In this document: piece by piece, positions 6,435-14,038 of the stretch
Layout: each line of letters begins with the position of its first letter
How positions within the stretch are numbered: the first letter of the stretch is position 1
Source of the DNA: Bacteroidota bacterium
GTDB taxonomy: Bacteria > Bacteroidota > Bacteroidia > Chitinophagales > Chitinophagaceae
Direction of reading: 5' to 3'
Assembly (NCBI GenBank): GCA_023423405.1
Contig: JAFAFR010000070.1
Coordinates: forward strand, 1 to 15,272
Length of the DNA stretch: 15,272 bases
Translations under genes and position numbers: made by a program
Notes under the pieces: generated by a model
Told to the model about the DNA's origin: nothing
The model's database searches: none
What the model saw: only the letters and a program-made list of their open reading frames with translations

Positions 6435-7229
6435 ATGCATGCCTACCTGCAATTATTGAAGCATATCCTCGAAAACGGCGCGGAAAAAAAAGACCGCACC
6501 GGAACGGGCACCACCAGTGTTTTCGGTTACCAGATGCGTTTCGACCTGCAAAAAGGTTTTCCGCTCGTCACCACCAAAAAGCTGCACCTCAAGAGCATCA
6601 TTTATGAGCTGCTCTGGTTCCTGAAAGGGGAAACCAATATCGCTTATCTCAAAGAACACGGCGTACGCATCTGGGACGAATGGGCCGACGAAAACGGCGA
6701 ACTCGGACCGGTATACGGCAAGCAGTGGAGAAGCTGGGAAGGAAAAGACGGACGCGTGGTTGACCAGATCGCCGGCCTGGTGCAGCAGCTCCGCAACAAC
6801 CCCGATAGCCGGCGCCTGATCGTAAGCGCCTGGAACGTGGCCGACCTGCCCGAAATGGCGCTGATGCCCTGCCACACTTTGTTCCAGTTTTACGTGGCCA
6901 ATGGCAGGTTGAGCTGCCAGCTCTACCAGCGTTCGGCAGATGTGTTCCTGGGCGTGCCATTCAACATTGCTTCCTATGCATTGCTTACGATGATGCTGGC
7001 CCAGGTAAGCGGATTGCAGCCCGGTGAATTCATTCACAGTTTCGGCGATGTGCACATTTACAGCAATCATATGGAACAGGTGCAGCTCCAGCTCAGCCGC
7101 GAACCCTTCTCGCTGCCTGTCATGAAAATCAACCCGGCAGTGAACGATATTTTTGCGTTCCGTTACGAAGATTTTGAACTGGTGAACTACCAGTCGCACC
7201 CCGCCATCAAAGCGCCGGTAGCGGTGTAA
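6435..7229 (+). CDS. thyA: Thymidylate synthase
   Basis: The enzyme methylates dUMP to dTMP with methylene-tetrahydrofolate and releases dihydrofolate. From the ATG at 6435 the protein has 264 residues, exactly the E. coli ThyA length. Catalytic Cys146 sits in LMPCHTLFQFYV (143-154), at the E. coli position. Other conserved blocks are RTGTGTTSVFGYQMRF (21-36), the LYQRSADVFLGVPFN segment that binds dUMP, and the IKAPVAV C-terminus. An in-frame start at 6390 would add 15 residues that do not fit the family and overlap msrC. folA follows within 40 bases, a common pairing because FolA recycles the dihydrofolate made here. All key residues are present, and the gene should be functional. Confidence 0.97.
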   Translation: MHAYLQLLKHILENGAEKKDRTGTGTTSVFGYQMRFDLQKGFPLVTTKKLHLKSIIYELLWFLKGETNIAYLKEHGVRIWDEWADENGELGPVYGKQWRSWEGKDGRVVDQIAGLVQQLRNNPDSRRLIVSAWNVADLPEMALMPCHTLFQFYVANGRLSCQLYQRSADVFLGVPFNIASYALLTMMLAQVSGLQPGEFIHSFGDVHIYSNHMEQVQLQLSREPFSLPVMKINPAVNDIFAFRYEDFELVNYQSHPAIKAPVAV

Positions 7230-7268
7230 GAAATGATTGCAGCGGCAACAGATACAATATTTCAAAGC

Positions 7269-7790
7269 ATGGCAATAAATACCTGTAAGATCAATATGGT
7301 GGTGGCCGCCGGCGAAAACAACGTGATCGGGAAAAACAACCAGTTGCTCTGGCACCTCCCCAACGACATGAAGTTTTTTAAGAACACCACCTGGGCCATG
7401 CCGGTGATCATGGGTCGCAAAACCTTTGACAGCCTGGGCAGGGCGCTAAAGGGCAGAACCAATATCGTTATCACATCGCGCCGCGACTGGCACCCCGAGA
7501 ACACCATGGTGGTGAACAGTCTCGATGCCGCCCTGGAAGCCGGTGGAACCACCGATGCCAAAGAGCTCTTCGTGATCGGTGGCGGTGAGATCTATCGCCA
7601 GGCCCTGCCGCTGGCCGACAGGATTTACCTCACCCGCGTGCACGGCGTTTTTGAAGGCGATACGCAATTCCCCGCGCTGGCAAAAGAAGAATGGAAACTT
7701 TTCTCGCGCCTCGATTTCCCGGCAGATAACAACCATGCCTATGCGTACAGCTTCGAGATCTGGGACCGTATAGCAAACTCCCATGCCTGA
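7269..7790 (+). CDS. folA: Dihydrofolate reductase
   Basis: The product reduces dihydrofolate to tetrahydrofolate with NADPH and restores the cofactor used by ThyA. From the ATG at 7269 it has 173 residues. INMVVAAGENNVIG (8-21) starts the fold. LLWHLPNDMKFF (26-37) contains the Trp28 and catalytic Asp33 equivalents of E. coli Trp22 and Asp27. PVIMGRKTFDSLGR (45-58) and VIGGGEIY are the NADPH-binding blocks. An in-frame ATG at 7233, three bases after the thyA stop, would add 12 residues that families of this type lack; neither start has a clear ribosome binding site. The stop overlaps the next gene by eight bases. Nothing marks it as a plasmid-type or trimethoprim-resistant variant. Confidence 0.95.
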   Translation: MAINTCKINMVVAAGENNVIGKNNQLLWHLPNDMKFFKNTTWAMPVIMGRKTFDSLGRALKGRTNIVITSRRDWHPENTMVVNSLDAALEAGGTTDAKELFVIGGGEIYRQALPLADRIYLTRVHGVFEGDTQFPALAKEEWKLFSRLDFPADNNHAYAYSFEIWDRIANSHA

Positions 7791-8589
7791 CAAGCCTTAT
7801 TCTTCGTTTCAACTGGCTGTCCGCTACCTGCGGTATTACTGCACATCGGACAATGGCCGCGGGCACGGCATCCATTCGCCCTTTGTATACGATTTTGTAA
7901 GAAAAGTGCTGAGGGATAAAAAACAGCAGCCTGCATTTGCAGCGATCGAAGCCCTTCGTGCGCGACTGCTGCGCGACCGTACGCGCCTGCCCGTTGCCGA
8001 CTGGGGTGCGGGAAGCGTGGATGGCCATGCGCCTGCCCGCAGGATTTGCGACATTGCGAAGCGGGCAGCAAAACCGCGCCGCCTGGCGCAATTGCTCTAC
8101 AGGTCGGTGCAATATTTCCAGCCGCGGTCGGTGCTGGAAATGGGCAGTTCGCTGGGCATCTCCGGCGCTTACCTCGCTGCTGCCGCTGCGCCGCAACCGG
8201 TGACTACCCTGGAAGGGGCGCCGGCGCTCGCAGAGAAAGCCGCCGCTCATTTTCGAGAGCTGGAACTGAACAATATAACGGTGATCCATGGTCGCTTTTT
8301 CGATCAACTGCCAGCGCTGCTTGCCACCACACCGCCGGATTTTGCTTATGTCGACGGCCACCATACCGAAGCCGCCACGCTGGAATATTTTCACCTGCTG
8401 AAAACAGCGGCACACCCGGGCATGGTGATGGTATTCGACGATATCCACTGGAGCCCGGGTATGGAATCGGCCTGGAACGCCATTCGCCGCGATCCCGCCG
8501 TCACCTGCAGCATCGATCTTTTTTTCCTGGGCTTCGTATTCTTCAATCCCGATATAAAAATCCCGCAGCATTTTTCGATCCGTTATTGA
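7783..8589 (+). CDS. Class I SAM-dependent methyltransferase, substrate unknown
   Basis: This 268-residue protein has a Rossmann-type methyltransferase domain. The SAM-binding motif I is VLEMGSSLGISGAYLA (117-132). The acidic strand end is LEGAP (143-147). FAYVDGHHTEAAT (187-199) and MVFDDIHWSPG (216-226) resemble O-methyltransferases of the Methyltransf_24/3 group. The N-terminus holds a GRGHGIHSPFVYDFV block (25-39) that I associate with a conserved Bacteroidota family. A second glycine-rich stretch, VADWGAGS (71-78), precedes motif I. The start overlaps the end of folA by eight bases (ATGCCTGA), so translation is probably coupled to folA. The substrate cannot be named. A link to folate or thymidylate metabolism is suggested only by position. 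Confidence 0.85.
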   Translation: MPDKPYSSFQLAVRYLRYYCTSDNGRGHGIHSPFVYDFVRKVLRDKKQQPAFAAIEALRARLLRDRTRLPVADWGAGSVDGHAPARRICDIAKRAAKPRRLAQLLYRSVQYFQPRSVLEMGSSLGISGAYLAAAAAPQPVTTLEGAPALAEKAAAHFRELELNNITVIHGRFFDQLPALLATTPPDFAYVDGHHTEAATLEYFHLLKTAAHPGMVMVFDDIHWSPGMESAWNAIRRDPAVTCSIDLFFLGFVFFNPDIKIPQHFSIRY

Positions 8590-8594
8590 TTCTG

Positions 8595-8624
8595 CCCAAT
8601 AACCAGTAAATTGGGGTAACCAAT
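8595..8624. repeat. Overlapping inverted repeats upstream of pntAa
   Basis: CCCAAT (8595-8600) can pair with ATTGGG (8610-8615) across nine bases. ATTGG (8610-8614) can instead pair with CCAAT (8620-8624) across five bases, so the middle arm has two partners. The element lies in the 44-base gap before the pntAa ATG. It could be an operator or a short folded leader; the stems are only 5-6 bp and may be chance. Confidence 0.25.
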
Positions 8625-8633
8625 ACGGTTAGC

Positions 8634-9755
8634 ATGGTCATTGGCGTACTGAAAGAACCGGCATTTGAAACAAGGGTATCGCTCCTGCCCGAGGCAGCGG
8701 CTGCCCTGCGTAAAAAGGGACAGGAAATTTGGGTGGAAACCGGTGCCGGAGCAGCGGCTTTCGCCAGCGATGCGGCTTACCGGGAAGCCGGCGCTTCGGT
8801 GGTGGAGCGGAACGAACTCGCAAAGGCCGATATCCTGCTGGCCATGCACTATCCCGATTTTTCCTTCCGCAAAGGGCAGGTGCTCCTCGGTAATTACCAG
8901 GTGCTTTTTCATCCCGGAACGGTGCAGTCCATGGCCGCCGCAGGCCTTACCGTTTTCAGCCTGGAGCTGCTGCCCCGCACCACGCGTGCACAGTCGATGG
9001 ACATACTCAGTTCCCAGGCCAATATTGCGGGTTACAAAGCAGTGCTGCTTGCTGCGAATAGCTATTGCCGTTATATACCTCTGTTCATGACGGCGGCGGG
9101 CAGTATTGCGCCGGCAAAAGTGCTTATTCTTGGCGCCGGCGTGGCCGGGTTGCAGGCCATTGCCACGGCCCGTCGCCTCGGCGCCGTGGTGGAAGTGTTT
9201 GATACACGCCCGGCGGTGAAAGAAGAAGTGATGAGCCTCGGCGCCAAATTCGTGGAAGTGGAAGGGGCGGCCGATGCCAGCAGCGCGGGGGGCTATGCCG
9301 TGGAGCAGGACGAGGCTTTCCGCCAGCGCCAGCAGGAGCGGATCGCTGCGGCCGTGCACAAGGCCGATATTGTTATTACCACCGCCCAGATTCCCGGTAA
9401 AAAAGCGCCCCTGCTCATTACGGAGGATATGATCCACGGCATGCGGCCGGGCTCTATAATGATCGACCTGGCTGCGGCCACCGGCGGCAATACCGCACTT
9501 ACAACGAACGGCACCACCGTTACCACCGGCGGCGTCACCATCGTGGGCGATTCACAACTGGCGGCAACCATGCCAGCCGATGCCAGCAAATTATACGGAA
9601 AGAACATCAGCAATTTTCTCGAACTGCTGTTCGATAAGGATGGCGGGTTCCGGCTTTCCTTTGAAGACGATTTGGTGAAAGGGTCCTGCATCACGCAGGA
9701 AGGCGTGATTGTTCATGAAAAATTAAAACCAGCGGCACATGATGCAACTGCTTGA
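8634..9755 (+). CDS. pntAa: NAD(P) transhydrogenase subunit alpha part 1 (NAD-binding dI)
   Basis: This is the soluble NAD(H)-binding domain I of the proton-translocating transhydrogenase, which uses the proton gradient to pass hydride from NADH to NADP+. The 373-residue chain lacks membrane segments, as in split three-subunit enzymes. It opens with the conserved VIGVLKEPAFETRVSL. RTTRAQSMDILSSQ (115-128) is the mobile loop with Arg, Gln and Asp that meets the NADP domain. The nucleotide fold has GAGVAG (167-172) and Asp190 at the end of the second strand, fitting NAD rather than NADP. The end overlaps pntAb by 17 bases. It starts 44 bases after the methyltransferase gene, in a gap that holds small inverted repeats, so it may have its own promoter. 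Confidence 0.94.
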   Translation: MVIGVLKEPAFETRVSLLPEAAAALRKKGQEIWVETGAGAAAFASDAAYREAGASVVERNELAKADILLAMHYPDFSFRKGQVLLGNYQVLFHPGTVQSMAAAGLTVFSLELLPRTTRAQSMDILSSQANIAGYKAVLLAANSYCRYIPLFMTAAGSIAPAKVLILGAGVAGLQAIATARRLGAVVEVFDTRPAVKEEVMSLGAKFVEVEGAADASSAGGYAVEQDEAFRQRQQERIAAAVHKADIVITTAQIPGKKAPLLITEDMIHGMRPGSIMIDLAAATGGNTALTTNGTTVTTGGVTIVGDSQLAATMPADASKLYGKNISNFLELLFDKDGGFRLSFEDDLVKGSCITQEGVIVHEKLKPAAHDATA

Positions 9756-10053
9756 AAATATTGCAAAGCACCAGGACTATATCTACATCGTTGTACTGAT
9801 GATCTTCCTGGGCATTGAAGTGATCGGCCGCGTGCCGGCAGTATTGCACACGCCCCTGATGAGCGGCGCCAATGCCATCCACGGCGTGGTGATCATTGGG
9901 GCCATCATTGTGATGGGCAAGGCCGATCCCGGCAACTATATTGCATTGGTGCTGGGCTTCCTGGCTGTGGTGCTGGGAACGCTGAATGTGGTGGGTGGAT
10001 TTGTGGTAACGGACCGGATGCTGGAAATGTTCCGGCATAAAAAAGAAAAATAA
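9739..10053 (+). CDS. pntAb: NAD(P) transhydrogenase subunit alpha part 2 (membrane dIIa)
   Basis: This 104-residue inner-membrane subunit supplies part of the proton channel and corresponds to the C-terminal membrane part of E. coli PntA. Hydrophobic segments lie near residues 15-32, 48-60 and 66-90. PAVLHTPLMSGANAIHG (33-49) is the conserved loop of this domain. The product ends in a basic tail, RHKKEK. Two adjacent ATG codons (9739 and 9742) could start it. Its start lies inside the end of pntAa, so translation is coupled. pntB begins 11 bases after its stop. Confidence 0.93.
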   Translation: MMQLLENIAKHQDYIYIVVLMIFLGIEVIGRVPAVLHTPLMSGANAIHGVVIIGAIIVMGKADPGNYIALVLGFLAVVLGTLNVVGGFVVTDRMLEMFRHKKEK

Positions 10054-10064
10054 AATCCTTCCCT

Positions 10065-11513
10065 ATGTCGCTGCTAACCCTGATCTACCTGCTGGCTTCC
10101 GTAAGTTTTGTGATCGGATTGAAACAGCTCTCGCATCCTGCCACCGCGCGCAGGGGCAATACCGTCGCAGCCATCGGCATGGCGCTGGCCATTGTCGGCA
10201 CCATTTTTCTTTACCGCGATGATGAGAACCAGCGCCTCGGCAATTACGGCTGGATCTTTGCAGGCCTGCTCATCGGCGGCATCATCGGTACGGTTTCCGC
10301 GCGCAAGGTGAAGATGACGGCCATGCCAGAAATGGTGAGCATCTTCAATGGCATGGGTGGCGCCTGTGCGGCCCTGATTTCACTCATCGAATTCAATCGC
10401 CTGGCCGTCCAACTGCACCGTCCGCATGAAATTGGCCTCACCGATATTTTTCCTACCGGCGCCGCCTATGCGCACTGGACCACCGAAATGCTCATCATTG
10501 CAGCGGGGCTCATCATCGGCTCCGTATCTTTTGCCGGCAGCGTCATCGCCTGGGGAAAACTGAACGGGAAGATCAAAGACTTTGCCTTTCCCGGGCAACA
10601 CTACCTGAACATTGGGTTATTGCTGGCGGCGGTGGGACTAGCATCCTGGCTGGTGCTGGTGCATGAAAATGCGAACACCACGGCTTTTTACACGGTATTG
10701 GTATTGTCGCTTTTGTACGGCGTATTTTTTGTGCTGCCCATTGGTGGCGCGGATATGCCGGTGGTGATTTCGCTGCTCAACTCTTTCACCGGAGTGGCCG
10801 CCGCCTGCGGTGGTTTTTTGTACAACAACAAAGCCATGCTTACCGGTGGCATTTTGGTGGGTGCGGCTGGCACCCTGCTCACCATCTTAATGTGCCGGGC
10901 CATGAACCGTTCGCTTAAGAATGTGTTGCTGGGTTCTTTCGGCAATACCGCTGCTGCCGCCGCTTCCAAAGGCGTGCAGGGTGCCTATAAGGAGATCGGC
11001 TTGTCGGATGCGGCCGTGGTGCTCAGTTATGCCAACCGCGTGATGATTGTTCCCGGTTATGGGTTGGCGGTAGCCCAGGCGCAACATGCCTGCCACGAAC
11101 TCGAGAAGCTGCTGCACAGCAAGGGCGTGGAAGTGAAATATGCCATCCATCCCGTGGCCGGCCGCATGCCTGGACATATGAATGTATTGCTGGCCGAAGC
11201 CGATGTGTCGTACGATAACCTGCTGGAGATGGAAACCGCCAATGAAGAGTTTCCCACCACCGATGTGGTGCTGGTGCTGGGCGCCAACGATGTGGTGAAT
11301 CCTGCCGCCAAAACGGATCCGGCATCGCCCATCTATGGCATGCCCATCCTCGATGTGGAAGCCGCGCGCACCTGCATTGTGAACAAGCGCAGCATGAAAC
11401 CCGGTTATGCCGGCATTGAAAATGAATTGTTCTTTCGTCCCAAAACCTCCATGTTGTTTGGCGACGCCAAAAAAGTATTGCAGGACCTGATTACCGAGAT
11501 CAAGAATTTGTAG
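10065..11513 (+). CDS. pntB: NAD(P) transhydrogenase subunit beta
   Basis: This subunit completes the membrane channel (dII) and carries the NADP(H)-binding domain III. The 482-residue length matches the family (E. coli PntB has 462). Hydrophobic helices fill about residues 1-280, with FNGMGGACAALISLIEF (94-110) and VISLLNSFTGVAAACGGF (234-251) as conserved channel blocks. Domain III begins near 310. VPGYGLAVAQAQHA (329-342) is its nucleotide fingerprint, followed by HPVAGRMPGHMNVLLAEA (362-379), GANDVVNPAA (406-415) and NKRSMKPGYAG (440-450). It has all the expected parts. The TAG stop is five bases before the ATG of the next gene, so the RNA methyltransferase is probably on the same transcript. 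Confidence 0.95.
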   Translation: MSLLTLIYLLASVSFVIGLKQLSHPATARRGNTVAAIGMALAIVGTIFLYRDDENQRLGNYGWIFAGLLIGGIIGTVSARKVKMTAMPEMVSIFNGMGGACAALISLIEFNRLAVQLHRPHEIGLTDIFPTGAAYAHWTTEMLIIAAGLIIGSVSFAGSVIAWGKLNGKIKDFAFPGQHYLNIGLLLAAVGLASWLVLVHENANTTAFYTVLVLSLLYGVFFVLPIGGADMPVVISLLNSFTGVAAACGGFLYNNKAMLTGGILVGAAGTLLTILMCRAMNRSLKNVLLGSFGNTAAAAASKGVQGAYKEIGLSDAAVVLSYANRVMIVPGYGLAVAQAQHACHELEKLLHSKGVEVKYAIHPVAGRMPGHMNVLLAEADVSYDNLLEMETANEEFPTTDVVLVLGANDVVNPAAKTDPASPIYGMPILDVEAARTCIVNKRSMKPGYAGIENELFFRPKTSMLFGDAKKVLQDLITEIKNL

Positions 11514-11518
11514 TGTCT

Positions 11519-12913
11519 ATGCTCACCAGTGAGATGATGGCCGACTGGAGCGCCGCACCGGGTTTTGATGCGGCCGCTTTCCGCGAAGTGCATGCTTCGG
11601 GCAGGCAGGTGGTGTCGGTGCGGATCAATCCCGGTAAGTGGAAAGATGCTGGCGGTCTTTCTTTTCTGTTGCAAGAAAAAATCCCCTGGAGCAGTTATGG
11701 ATACTATCTGGAAACGCGTCCGTTTTTTACGTTCGAGCCCTGGCTGCATGCCGGCGTATTTTATGTGCAGGAAGCCAGCAGCATGTTTCTGGAACAGGCC
11801 ATCCGGCAAACGGTGGACCTTAGCCAGCAACTGGTGGTGCTCGACGGCTGCGCGGCGCCGGGTGGAAAGTCGACGCTGATACAGTCGCTTTTATCACCTG
11901 CGAGCGTATTGGTGAGCAATGAAGTGATCCGCAGCAGGGCCTCCATCCTGGAAGAGAACCTGGTGAAATGGGGCGGCGCCAATACGCTGGTTTCGGGTAG
12001 CGATCCCCGTGAGTTCGCTGCGTTGGGCCCACTTTTCGACCTGGTGGTGGTGGATGCGCCCTGCAGTGGCAGCGGGCTTTTTCGTCGCGATCCTGAAGCC
12101 GCTGCGGAATGGAGCCCCGACCTGGTGAAGCTCTGCAGCCAGCGCCAGCAGCGCATTCTGGCCGATTACTGGGAATGCCTGCGTCCCGGTGGCGTGCTGA
12201 TCTATTCCACCTGTTCCTATTCTGTTGCAGAAGACGAGGGCATTGCCGACTGGCTGATGGAAGCATTCGCAGCGGAGCCTATTGTATTGCAGACCGATCC
12301 ATCGTGGCAGATCGTAACCGTGCAAACTGCGGGGGGCGCTGCTGCCTATCGTTTTTATCCCGACAAGCTGAAAGGGGAAGGGTTTTTTCTCGCCGCTTTC
12401 CGGAAAGGAGAGGGGCATTTTTCAGAAAGCCGCCACGCGGGAGGCCGCGCCATCGGCGGCCGCGCCCACCGCCTGCCCTGGGAGCCGCTGAAAGGAAAAT
12501 CGCTGGAGCTCCTGTATCCCTGGCTCGAAGAGCCGGCGGCTTTCCGGTATTTCCAGTTGCAGGAAAACGCCGTGGCGGTATTGCCGGAACTGGCGGCGCT
12601 GGCGCAGCAACTGGGTGGCATTTATATCCGCCGCGCGGGACTGCTGCTCGGAAAATCAACCGGTAAGGAACTGGTGCCCGACCATGCCCTGGCGCTGAGC
12701 CAGCACCGGAATAGACGCCTGCCCCTGCTGGAACTCGACCGGCCCACAGCCCTTCGCTACCTGCGGAAGGAAGACATACATCCCGATGCACCGGCGCGCG
12801 GCTGGTGGCTGGCAGCTTATGCGGGGCAGTCCCTGGGCTGGCTGAAAAATATCGGCAACCGCAGCAACAATTATTATCCCCGCGAGTGGCGGATCCTGAA
12901 AGCCGCGCCCTGA
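11519..12913 (+). CDS. RsmF/NOL1/NOP2-type rRNA cytosine-C5 methyltransferase
   Basis: The product probably makes m5C in ribosomal RNA. From the ATG at 11519 it has 464 residues; a GTG at 11513 overlapping the pntB stop would add two. A ferredoxin-like RNA-binding N-terminus covers about 1-80. FYVQEASSM (81-89) precedes SAM motif I, LDGCAAPGGKST (108-119). Motif IV is VVDAPCSGSGLFRRD with Cys182. Motif VI is LIYSTCSYS with Cys232, the catalytic nucleophile in this class. A C-terminal PUA-like region ends LKNIGNRSNNYYPREWRI, as in RsmF (YebU). E. coli RsmF methylates C1407 of 16S rRNA; I infer but cannot prove the same site. The gene sits directly after pntB, with no functional link known to me. 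Confidence 0.9.
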   Translation: MLTSEMMADWSAAPGFDAAAFREVHASGRQVVSVRINPGKWKDAGGLSFLLQEKIPWSSYGYYLETRPFFTFEPWLHAGVFYVQEASSMFLEQAIRQTVDLSQQLVVLDGCAAPGGKSTLIQSLLSPASVLVSNEVIRSRASILEENLVKWGGANTLVSGSDPREFAALGPLFDLVVVDAPCSGSGLFRRDPEAAAEWSPDLVKLCSQRQQRILADYWECLRPGGVLIYSTCSYSVAEDEGIADWLMEAFAAEPIVLQTDPSWQIVTVQTAGGAAAYRFYPDKLKGEGFFLAAFRKGEGHFSESRHAGGRAIGGRAHRLPWEPLKGKSLELLYPWLEEPAAFRYFQLQENAVAVLPELAALAQQLGGIYIRRAGLLLGKSTGKELVPDHALALSQHRNRRLPLLELDRPTALRYLRKEDIHPDAPARGWWLAAYAGQSLGWLKNIGNRSNNYYPREWRILKAAP

Positions 12914-12949
12914 ATAGGGGAGGGCTGGCAATTTTTCCGATATTGCAGC

Positions 12950-13960
12950 ATGAATCCGTTTTCTAAAATTCAGTTCCTTATGTTCAAAAGACCCCTTCTC
13001 TGGATCCTGCTGTTGTTTGCCGGTTTTGTTTCCCGCGCGCAATCGGGCCTGCAGGTACAGGGCATTTCTCCCAACCTCTATCTTTCGCACAAAGTGCAGC
13101 CCAAAGAAACCTGGTACAGTGTGGGTCGCCTCTACAATCTTTCTCCCAAAGAGATCAGCGCTTATAACAGTACGGAACTCAATGCCGGCCTCAGCATTGG
13201 CCAGTTGCTGAAGATCCCGCTGGTGCCCGCCAATTTTTCGCAGGATGGGAAACAGGCTGCTGGTGAAGCCCTGGTTCCCGTGTATCATACCGTGAAAGAA
13301 GGAGAGTGGATGTTCCGCGTAAGCACCAACCACAATAAGGTTCCCATAGAGCAACTGGAAAAATGGAACAATATCACCCGTAACCAGGTGAAGGCGGGCA
13401 TGAACCTGGTGGTGGGTTATCTGAAAGTGAAAAAAGACCAGAGCGCCCTGGCGGGCGGAACTTTGCCGGCAGGTACGGTAACTGTAGCGGGCGCATCTGC
13501 TGAAAAAACAACGCCCGTAGCCACTGCTTCCGACAAGGGTGTTGTGTCGCAGCCCGCGAAAACTTCGCAGGCCCCGGTACAGGCGCCCGTGCAGGCGCCG
13601 GGTAATGCAGCGGGTAATCCTGCGCCGGGTACGGGTGGCAGCGCCAGCATCGATTTCAGGGGCGGCTTTTTCAGGTCGCAGTTTGAACAGGGCAGCCGTA
13701 CGGCGAAGGGCCTGGCCAATATCTTCCGCAGCACCAGTGGCTGGAACGATGGCAAATATTATGCGCTGATGGACAATGTGCCGGTAGGAACCATTGTACA
13801 GGTGACCAATACCGTTTCGAACAAATACATCTATGCGAAAGTGCTGGGCAATCTTTCCGATATCAAAGAAAATGCAGGGCTCACCATCCGCATCAGCAAT
13901 GCTGCTGCAGCCGAACTCGGTACGGGTGAGGCAAAGTTCAGTGCCGAGGTAAAATATTAA
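12950..13960 (+). CDS. Secreted LysM protein with RlpA-like C-terminal domain
   Basis: This is an exported peptidoglycan-binding protein. The 336-residue reading begins at 12950; an ATG at 12980 (residue 11) gives a more standard signal peptide, MFKRPLLWILLLFAGFVSRA, cut near AQS (about residue 32), and may be the true start. The first LysM domain lies at about 44-91 (SHKVQPKETWYSVGRLYNLS). The second, at about 111-160, is more diverged (VYHTVKEGEWMFRVSTNHN). A low-complexity Ala/Pro/Thr/Gly linker follows (about 165-233), including the repeat APVQAPVQAP. The last hundred residues resemble a double-psi beta-barrel of the RlpA kind: VPVGTIVQVTN (277-287) and IRISNAAAAELG (313-324). The usual N-D-R-G-P segment is missing, so lytic activity is doubtful. 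It precedes an OmpA gene by 78 bases. Confidence 0.82.
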   Translation: MNPFSKIQFLMFKRPLLWILLLFAGFVSRAQSGLQVQGISPNLYLSHKVQPKETWYSVGRLYNLSPKEISAYNSTELNAGLSIGQLLKIPLVPANFSQDGKQAAGEALVPVYHTVKEGEWMFRVSTNHNKVPIEQLEKWNNITRNQVKAGMNLVVGYLKVKKDQSALAGGTLPAGTVTVAGASAEKTTPVATASDKGVVSQPAKTSQAPVQAPVQAPGNAAGNPAPGTGGSASIDFRGGFFRSQFEQGSRTAKGLANIFRSTSGWNDGKYYALMDNVPVGTIVQVTNTVSNKYIYAKVLGNLSDIKENAGLTIRISNAAAAELGTGEAKFSAEVKY

Positions 13961-14001
13961 GGATATCGTTGGCGCGAAGCCGTTATTCCGATATTACCCT
14001 G

Positions 14002-14009
14002 TATTTTTA
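14002..14009 (+). promoter_or_regulatory. Possible -7 box for the ompA-like gene
   Basis: TATTTTTA is one mismatch from TAnnTTTG and lies 29 bases before the ATG at 14039, which would give a leader of about 20-25 bases. No -33 element is evident at the expected distance. Confidence 0.33.
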
Positions 14010-14038
14010 CGGCCACAAGGTTAACCAAACCATAAACC

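Noticed and set aside
6453..7355. Minus-strand open frame of 300 codons over thyA and the folA start
   Set aside because: Antisense shadow; thyA matches its family residue for residue at the catalytic site.
7630..9437. Two long minus-strand frames (7630-8571 and 8583-9437)
   Set aside because: Both lie opposite the methyltransferase and pntAa genes, and their compositions are typical of reversed codons.
13961..14000. ATATCG...CGATAT inverted repeat after the LysM gene, considered as a terminator
   Set aside because: The six-bp stem has a 20-base loop, only a GGC/GCC inner match and no T-run directly after it, so it is too weak to call.
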